Origin: Bacteroidales bacterium UBA7258
GTDB lineage: Bacteria; Bacteroidota; Bacteroidia; Bacteroidales; UBA932
NCBI GenBank assembly: GCA_002472565.1
Contig: DKSK01000011.1
Span: 1-64,000, forward strand
Reading direction: 5' to 3'
Length of the DNA: 64,000 bases
This document shows positions 58,374 to 64,000 of this stretch, one piece after another. How positions within the stretch are numbered: position 1 is the first letter of the stretch; each line of letters starts with the position of its first letter. Position numbers and translations under genes: made by a program. The notes beneath the pieces were generated by a model. The model worked only from the letters and a program-made list of their open reading frames with translations, did no database searches and was not told the origin of the DNA.

Positions 58374-59519
58374 ATGAAAAAATTCTTCATGCTTTTCGCG
58401 GTCGCCGCAATGTCTGTCGGCACCGCATTCGGCCAGGAATTGGCCAATTTCGCGGGACAACGTCAGCGCATCGTGTCCCCGGAGGTGAAAGATGGCAAGG
58501 TAACCTTCCGTCTATCCGCGGACTATGCGACCCAGGTGAAGCTCTCAGGAAACTGGATGGCAAATCCATGGACCGGAACCATAGATATGACAAAGGGAGA
58601 AGGCGGCGTATGGGAAGTTACCATCGACGCACCAGAGCCGGAAATCTACACCTACAATTTCGTGGTAGACGGAGTGGCTGTAAATGACCCTATGAACTAT
58701 CTTGTCCAGAGAGACGGAACCCGTTATCTGAATATGCTCTTCATCCCTGGCGAGAGGTCCGAGAACTATTACGAGGCCTCTCAAAGAGGTTCAGTCACTT
58801 ATCGCTGGTATGACAGCAAGAGCCTCGGCATCAGACGCAGAATGGCCGTCTACACGCCTTTCGGCTATGAGGATAATCCAAAGGCGAAATATCCTGTCCT
58901 CTATCTGCTTCATGGCGGCGGAGGCGATGAGGAAGCCTGGGTCTCCATGGGCCGCGCCGCCCAGATCATGGACAATCTTATCGAGAAGGGCCTCGCGAAA
59001 CCGATGATCGTGGTCATGCCTAACGGAAACCCTGGTCAGCAGGCCGCTCCTACCCTCAATCTTCCGGTGAAGACCATTGACAGGAACGATCCTTCCATGG
59101 AGAACGCCTACGTCAACAGCCTCGTCAAGGAGATCGTGCCATTCATCGACAAGGAGTACAGAACTGTCGCGAAACCACAAGGCAGGGCCATCGCAGGCCT
59201 CTCCATGGGTGGCGGCCACACCACTTCCGCGACCATCCTTTTCCCAGGTGTCTTCGACTATATCTGCCCTATGAGCTGCGGAATCCGCGAGAGCGACCAC
59301 TTGGATGCCGACCTCCAAGGCATCAAGAAAGCCGGTTATAAGCTCTATTGGATTGGAGTAGGCAAGGAAGACAACTTGGCCTATAAGGGCTCCCTGGTGC
59401 TGGATGAGGCTCTGACACGCAATGGCATGCCTCACACCTTATATGTGAGCGAGGATGCCCATGTATGGAAAAACTGGAGGCTGTATCTCAACACCTTCGC
59501 CAAACTGCTCTTCAAATAA
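58374..59519 (+). CDS. Carbohydrate esterase with N-terminal E-set domain
   Basis: The 381-residue secreted protein (signal to FGQE, about 22) has an immunoglobulin-like E-set/CBM48 domain (about 30-130, with VKLSGNWMANPWTG and YTYNFVVDGV). An esterase domain follows: LYLLHGGGGDEEAW for the oxyanion region, GLSMGGGHT with nucleophile Ser277, and a candidate histidine in SEDAHVWKNWR. This layout is shared with feruloyl esterases and acetyl esterases of Bacteroidales polysaccharide loci. It would strip phenolic or acetyl groups from a plant cell-wall glycan, working with the GH3 enzyme 11 bases upstream. Confidence 0.85.
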   Translation: MKKFFMLFAVAAMSVGTAFGQELANFAGQRQRIVSPEVKDGKVTFRLSADYATQVKLSGNWMANPWTGTIDMTKGEGGVWEVTIDAPEPEIYTYNFVVDGVAVNDPMNYLVQRDGTRYLNMLFIPGERSENYYEASQRGSVTYRWYDSKSLGIRRRMAVYTPFGYEDNPKAKYPVLYLLHGGGGDEEAWVSMGRAAQIMDNLIEKGLAKPMIVVMPNGNPGQQAAPTLNLPVKTIDRNDPSMENAYVNSLVKEIVPFIDKEYRTVAKPQGRAIAGLSMGGGHTTSATILFPGVFDYICPMSCGIRESDHLDADLQGIKKAGYKLYWIGVGKEDNLAYKGSLVLDEALTRNGMPHTLYVSEDAHVWKNWRLYLNTFAKLLFK

Positions 59520-59536
59520 AGAGCGTCGCCGCTCTT
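59519..59536. terminator. Convergent terminator-like hairpin
   Basis: AAGAGCG and CGCTCTT form a perfect 7-pair stem with a TCGC loop, exactly between the convergent esterase and regulator genes. There is no long T-tract, but the position between stops fits a shared terminator. Confidence 0.6.
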
Positions 59537-62500
59537 CAGACTGAGCTCGGAGGAACTCCGAATTTGTTCTTGAATGAGCGCGAAAAACCGGTGAGAGTCC
59601 CGAAGCCGACTCTATAAGAGACTTCGCTTACATTGAGGTCATGGGTCTTTAAAAGATCCATGGCCTTATTCAGTCTATAGTTGGTAATGAAGGTCTGAGG
59701 CGATTCTCCGAGCAGAGCCTTGGTCTTCGAGAAGAGGCTGGTACGGCTCATGCACATCTCCGTCGAGAGGCTGGAAACATTGAATTCCACCTCCGAAAGG
59801 TGCTCGTCCATGAACTTATATAGCTTGTCAAGGAAGACTTTGTCACGAGGGCTGAGGTCTATTCCCTCCGGGGTGTCCTCTTTCGTGTCTGAGGTCCTGT
59901 CGGCGAGCACTTCGTGCATCCTTTCCCTGTTTTTGATAATGTTGGACACCGTGGCCTTCAAGATAAGAGGGTCAAAAGGTTTGCCGATGTAGGCATCGGC
60001 TCCGGTCTCAAGACCGTTGAGCTGAGACTCTCTGTCGCACTTCGCGGTGAGAAGTATGACCGGAATGTGGCAGAATTCATCCGAATCCTTGATCTTCGCG
60101 CACAAGGTAAAGCCATCCATTCCGGGCATCATGATGTCGCTGATGATTATGTCTGGAGCGGCGGTCTGCAATTTTTCCCAGGCATCCAGGCCGTCGGCGG
60201 CCATGATTATGTCATACTTGTCTGAAAGCAGTTCACAGAGATACTCCCTCAGGTCATGGTTGTCATCCACCACCATGACGGCGTTCTCTTTCCGACCCTC
60301 TTCCTTTACTTCCGGAAGCTCCACAGGTCTGGCTTCTATGTCTCCTTCCCATATTTCATCCTCAGGGTATGCTTCTTTTCCGGCCGGGAAACTGAATTCG
60401 AAGATGGAGCCCTGCGGAACGTTCGGCCGAACTGTAATTGTTCCCTTGTGCAGATTCGCCAGATGGAAGGCATAATTAAGTCCGATTCCGAAGCCTCCGG
60501 GATCCTTTCCTCCGACCAGTTTCTTCTGACGGCTGAAGCGCAAGAAAATCTTCTTCCTCATTTCCTCATCGATTCCTATGCCGGTATCCCTCACCTCGAT
60601 GAAGGCTGTTCCTTCACTGACACGGGCCGAAACACTTATTCTGCCGCCTTCAGGAGTGTATTTGATGGCGTTGCTGAAAAGGTTGAAGAAGATTTTTTCG
60701 ACTTTCTCACGGTCGCACCACAGGCCCAGCGTCTCGGGCATGTCAAGCGAAAGAGACAAAGACTTCTCCTGGAGCAGATAATTGAAATTCCCCGTCAGCG
60801 TGTGAAGGAGCAGGCTGAGGTTCGTGTGGGTGATAAGCAGACTTTCTCCGCCGCTCCCAACTTTGTTGAAAGTCAGAATCTGGTCTGTCAGTTTCATCAT
60901 CTTCCCGGTGTTCCTCTCGATCAGGCCCACCAGAGCCTTGTCATGGTCGTCGAGGCTGTTGTTCCTTGACAGATCCTTGACCGGGCCGTAGATCAGAGCC
61001 AGAGGAGTCCTGAACTCATGCGAGATGTTGGTGAAGAAGTCGCTCTTCTCCTTGCTCAGCTCCTCCGTCAGCCTTTTTTCCTGTTCTGCCATTTCAAGCC
61101 TTTCTCCCCTTAGTTTGAAGCGGATAAACTGTCGGATGGTCCCGTAGAAGAGGAAGACGGTCAGAATGAAATACAGGATGAGGGCAGGTGTAGAGAGCCA
61201 TGGTGCCGGCAGAATCCTGAAAGAAATCAGGTTGCTCGGATCGCTCCATTCTCCGTTGGCGAGTCTGGCCCTGACCTTGAACGTGTAATTGCCTCTGTGG
61301 AGCCCGGAATAGTACACCTGCTGTCCGGAGCCTGAATTAACCCAGGACTTGTCCTGCCCGTCAAGGAGGTATTGGTAATAGAGCTTCGAACCTGCGTCGA
61401 AGTTCATGCCAGAGAAAAAGAAAGCAATTTGATTGTCTTTGTAGCCCAGAACCATTTTCTTGGACGTGTCGCTTATCAGGCGGCCGTTTACTCTCATCAC
61501 ATCCAGTGAGAAGCGGATGGAAGGCTTTCCTTTGACTTGTCTGGGGGAGAAAACAACTATCTCGTCACGGCAGCCGAATAACACCCTGCCGTCTTCCAGA
61601 AGGGCGGAACTGTTGAGGTTATAGTTATATGTGGCCTTGTCAGGATTCCCGAAAGCCGAAACTTCCCGCCCGTCTTTCGAGATTCTTACGACGTCGTTAC
61701 GGCAGCATACCCAAATCTCTCCCGAGACACCCTCTTGGATGGACCTGACAGAGGTGTCGGTGAACCCTTCGCCGAGGCCGTAATGCTCTGAGGAGCCGTC
61801 TGAAGGATTGTAGTGGAAGACGCCTGAATTGGAGGTCCCTATCCAGAAAGTCCCTTCTCTGTCTTCGCACAGAGAGAGAGGGCGGGGAACAGCGAAGGGG
61901 AAAATCTCCAATTTATTCTTGCCGGAAAGATAATACAGATTTTCTGAATCGATGAAGTATGGGCTGCTTTCCCCGGTTTTCTCCCAGACCAGAAAATTTA
62001 TGTCCCGGGAAGGCATCTCGACCTTTGACCTTTGGGACGTGGCCGGATTGAAGATGCAGTCTTTGTCCAGAAGCAGTACGTCTCCGTTCTTGTCTTGCCA
62101 GATGTTGCCGAAAGCCTCTCCTTTCCAATAGCCGGCCACTTCCAGTCTCGCTGCTCTGAAGCTATATTTACGAAGAGAAGTTCCGTTGCAGACCAGCCAC
62201 AGCGAGGAATCCCTCCTGTCTATCAGTGAAGACTTGAGAATGTCCTCGCGGCTTATATCCTTAGGTGTCACGTCCTCATAGCTCATGTCGGAAAGCCTGC
62301 ACAAGAAGATCCGCATATTAGTGAGAATCAGCAGCTTCCCTCTTCCGAGCGGATAGAACTTGTTCAGCGCCTCCCCGGCGAAGTCGTGAGGAACCGGGAT
62401 TTTGTCCTTCTCTTTTCCTCTCGATATGTAATTTATCCCGTCGGAATTCTTGGACAGCCAGATGTTGTCGCGGTTAGCCATGCATATGGCACGGTCGGTT

Positions 62501-63390
62501 CCGCTCAAGGTTTCTTCATTCCAGACCTGCTTTATCTGACTGCCTCCGCTATGAAACTCGAACAAGCCGGCATTTTTCAACCCTATCACGGCAGTACTGT
62601 CCCCGCGGACGGAATAGACGAAGAGGACCTTCCTGCCTTTTGTCAGGGCGGAGAGATTCCTGGGCAGAGGAAGCGGCTTGAGATCCTTGGAATAAACTTT
62701 CAGACCATCCTGCGTGGAGAAATACAGATTTCCATCGTCCATCTCCGCTATCGTTCCGATGCCTCTTTCACCGTCCGGGTAGATTGACTCCTGCTTTCTG
62801 TAGGCCCTGTCAAGCACCATCACTTCTCCCTTTCCTCCAATCCCGAATACGAGGATTTTGCCACTTGAAGTAACATGAAGGGCGGCGCCGTAGATAATCT
62901 TATCCAGCGGGATAATTCTTTTTTCCGAACCCGTCTGTTTGTCGTATTCCAGAAGACCCTTGTTTCCGGCATAAAGCAATTTCTTCGGATTCAGGTCGGC
63001 TATGGCCATGACGTTGTTGAACTCATCCTTAGCCCTTCTGACGACAACTCCGTCCTGAATCAGGTTGATTCCTGAATTCGTGCCGACCCAGAGCCTGTTG
63101 CCGGAATCGACTGAAAGGGATTGGATGTAGTCGCTGTTGAGGGAAGAGCCCAGGTCCTGGTAATAAACCTTGTAGATGCTTCCGTTGAAGCGGTTCAGGC
63201 CCCTCCTCGTCCCTATCCAGATATAACCCTGGTTGTCTCTCGCGATGGAGGTGACGTATTGGTTTGATAAGGTGAATGAGGTCAGCGGGGCCCAGGCGGC
63301 AGTGCTTTCTGTTTTGTCATCGGCCGAAGATTTCGGTATAGATATGGCGGCCAAGAGGAAGGCCAGCCCCGACAATAGCTTCAGGTTCAT
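59536..63390 (-). CDS. Hybrid two-component system regulator (locus 2)
   Basis: The 1284-residue regulator has a signal peptide (to about residue 23), periplasmic propeller repeats (DNQGYIWIGTRRGLNRFNG and similar, about 45-640), a Y_Y_Y domain (about 690-750), and one transmembrane helix (about 756-778). The kinase core has the phospho-acceptor in NISHEFRTPLALI and ATP-binding NLFSNAIKYTPEGG. A receiver domain carries Asp in IIISDIMMPG, and an AraC-type helix-turn-helix closes the protein (LNVSEVSYRVGFGTLTGFSRSFKNKFG). It should sense the locus 2 glycan in the periplasm and activate the flanking operons. Confidence 0.95.
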   Translation of the reverse strand: MNLKLLSGLAFLLAAISIPKSSADDKTESTAAWAPLTSFTLSNQYVTSIARDNQGYIWIGTRRGLNRFNGSIYKVYYQDLGSSLNSDYIQSLSVDSGNRLWVGTNSGINLIQDGVVVRRAKDEFNNVMAIADLNPKKLLYAGNKGLLEYDKQTGSEKRIIPLDKIIYGAALHVTSSGKILVFGIGGKGEVMVLDRAYRKQESIYPDGERGIGTIAEMDDGNLYFSTQDGLKVYSKDLKPLPLPRNLSALTKGRKVLFVYSVRGDSTAVIGLKNAGLFEFHSGGSQIKQVWNEETLSGTDRAICMANRDNIWLSKNSDGINYISRGKEKDKIPVPHDFAGEALNKFYPLGRGKLLILTNMRIFLCRLSDMSYEDVTPKDISREDILKSSLIDRRDSSLWLVCNGTSLRKYSFRAARLEVAGYWKGEAFGNIWQDKNGDVLLLDKDCIFNPATSQRSKVEMPSRDINFLVWEKTGESSPYFIDSENLYYLSGKNKLEIFPFAVPRPLSLCEDREGTFWIGTSNSGVFHYNPSDGSSEHYGLGEGFTDTSVRSIQEGVSGEIWVCCRNDVVRISKDGREVSAFGNPDKATYNYNLNSSALLEDGRVLFGCRDEIVVFSPRQVKGKPSIRFSLDVMRVNGRLISDTSKKMVLGYKDNQIAFFFSGMNFDAGSKLYYQYLLDGQDKSWVNSGSGQQVYYSGLHRGNYTFKVRARLANGEWSDPSNLISFRILPAPWLSTPALILYFILTVFLFYGTIRQFIRFKLRGERLEMAEQEKRLTEELSKEKSDFFTNISHEFRTPLALIYGPVKDLSRNNSLDDHDKALVGLIERNTGKMMKLTDQILTFNKVGSGGESLLITHTNLSLLLHTLTGNFNYLLQEKSLSLSLDMPETLGLWCDREKVEKIFFNLFSNAIKYTPEGGRISVSARVSEGTAFIEVRDTGIGIDEEMRKKIFLRFSRQKKLVGGKDPGGFGIGLNYAFHLANLHKGTITVRPNVPQGSIFEFSFPAGKEAYPEDEIWEGDIEARPVELPEVKEEGRKENAVMVVDDNHDLREYLCELLSDKYDIIMAADGLDAWEKLQTAAPDIIISDIMMPGMDGFTLCAKIKDSDEFCHIPVILLTAKCDRESQLNGLETGADAYIGKPFDPLILKATVSNIIKNRERMHEVLADRTSDTKEDTPEGIDLSPRDKVFLDKLYKFMDEHLSEVEFNVSSLSTEMCMSRTSLFSKTKALLGESPQTFITNYRLNKAMDLLKTHDLNVSEVSYRVGFGTLTGFSRSFKNKFGVPPSSV

Positions 63391-63461
63391 TGTTATTGAG
63401 TGGTTAGCAATGCTAATTTATGAAAAATCTCAGAATTGAGGAAAGCTCTCCGTGAAAGAAA

Positions 63462-63495
63462 TCGGGAGGGCGGCTTAATATCGCCGTCCTCCCGA
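63462..63495 (-). terminator. Terminator of the second GH3 gene
   Basis: Positions 63462-63474 pair with 63483-63495 (13 pairs including one G-T) around an 8-base loop. On the minus strand it follows the GH3 stop by about 20 bases, and a T-rich tract comes after, as in a rho-independent terminator. The rest of 63391-63515 shows no good -7 element for the regulator gene. Confidence 0.8.
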
Positions 63496-63515
63496 AACCA
63501 TAGGTATGTCAGAGA

Positions 63516-64000
63516 TTATATTTTCACCTGAATAGTCTGGCGGATGTCATCTGAAGCACCGCCGAGCATAAGCTCGATGGTCCCGTCCTCCAGCTCCCAT
63601 TTGTTGGTATCTACATTCCAGTAGCGAAGTTTGCTGACCGGAATTTCGAGAGTGACCTGCCTGCTTTCTCCCGCTCCGAGAGTAAGCCTCTTGAAAGCTT
63701 TAAGCTCCTTTTCAGGCCATTCTACCTTGGCGTCCTTTCTATGGACATAGAGCTGTGCGACTTCGTCAGCTTCCATGCCGCCTTTGTTCTCAAGGTTGAA
63801 AGTGACCTTGATGACATCTCCTTCCTTGTAAGACTTCTTATTTGCCTTAAGGCCGGAGTATCCGAAGTCTACGTATGAGAGTCCATGGCCGAAAGCATAC
63901 AGAGGCTTGATGCCCTTGGTGTCGAACCATCGATACCCGACGAGCATTCCTTCGGTATACTTTGATTCAGGTTCAGGCAGCTTGGCGAGGGCGTCGCGGA
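63516..64000 (-). CDS. GH3 glycosidase, C-terminal part (cut by window edge)
   Basis: The reading frame continues past the right end of the window, so only about 160 C-terminal residues are visible. They are the end of a GH3 enzyme: KYTEGMLVGYRWFDTKGIKPLYAFGHGLSYVDFGYS, then a fibronectin III-like domain with EADEVAQLYVH and FKRLTLGAGESRQVTLEIP. The wording differs from the GH3 at 56149, so it is a second enzyme and not a copy. It lies behind the regulator on the same strand and probably belongs to locus 2. The internal ATG at 63947 is not the true start. Confidence 0.9.
   Translation of the reverse strand, partial: RDALAKLPEPESKYTEGMLVGYRWFDTKGIKPLYAFGHGLSYVDFGYSGLKANKKSYKEGDVIKVTFNLENKGGMEADEVAQLYVHRKDAKVEWPEKELKAFKRLTLGAGESRQVTLEIPVSKLRYWNVDTNKWELEDGTIELMLGGASDDIRQTIQVKI

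Overview
The window is chromosomal DNA from a member of the Bacteroidota, most likely order Bacteroidales. The evidence is two SusC/SusD nutrient-uptake loci, two very large hybrid two-component regulators, NVEALA-like/DUF1573/TolB-like propeller genes, a DUF4143 ATPase, and promoters with the Bacteroidota -7 element TAnnTTTG instead of E. coli -10 boxes. Moderate GC and compact housekeeping blocks would fit a gut or rumen lineage, but genus and species cannot be read from the sequence. There is one tRNA (Pro, TGG), no rRNA, no CRISPR array and no intact insertion sequence.

Layout. 1-11.8 kb: a one-strand cluster with a secreted six-cysteine peptide, a DUF1573 protein, two tandem TolB-like propeller proteins and a complete tripartite efflux system (TolC, lipoprotein adaptor, two different RND subunits). 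11.9-15.2 kb: a split transketolase, then an ECF sigma factor with a membrane partner and a Spy-like periplasmic protein. 15.2-22.1 kb: housekeeping genes (phosphopantetheinyl transferase, malate dehydrogenase, LolD-type ATPase, TrmN6, tRNA-Pro, an EnvC-like amidase activator and a large TPR protein). 22.3-27.5 kb: a rearranged, repeat-rich zone with an orphan lipoprotein, comM, a DUF4143 ATPase behind a four-copy direct-repeat array, and scars of duplicated neighbouring DNA. 27.5-40.0 kb: SusCD locus 1 with two metallo-beta-lactamase-fold proteins, a divergent alpha/beta-hydrolase and a hybrid two-component regulator, but no glycoside hydrolase. 40.1-40.3 kb: a chimeric pseudogene copy of the 22.4 kb region. 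40.5-49.9 kb: tsaE, then a leftward biosynthetic block (aroB, fused aroD-aroA, aroC, sufB, pnuC, sufC, a short sufD, ispE). 50.2-64 kb: SusCD locus 2, a recognisable polysaccharide locus with susC, susD, DUF3823, GH3, esterase, a hybrid two-component regulator and a second GH3 cut by the window edge.

How the genes work together. Locus 2 reads as import and degradation of a beta-linked, esterified plant glycan. Locus 1 has the same import machinery but hydrolases expected to cut esters, lactones or related bonds, so its substrate may not be an ordinary glycan. The first 11.8 kb is the best candidate for an undescribed system: a secreted disulfide-rich peptide with propeller proteins placed directly upstream of its own efflux machinery. 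Several genes have a -7 element only 4-6 bases before the ATG, which suggests leaderless transcripts. All product calls rest on motifs read by eye; no database search was run.
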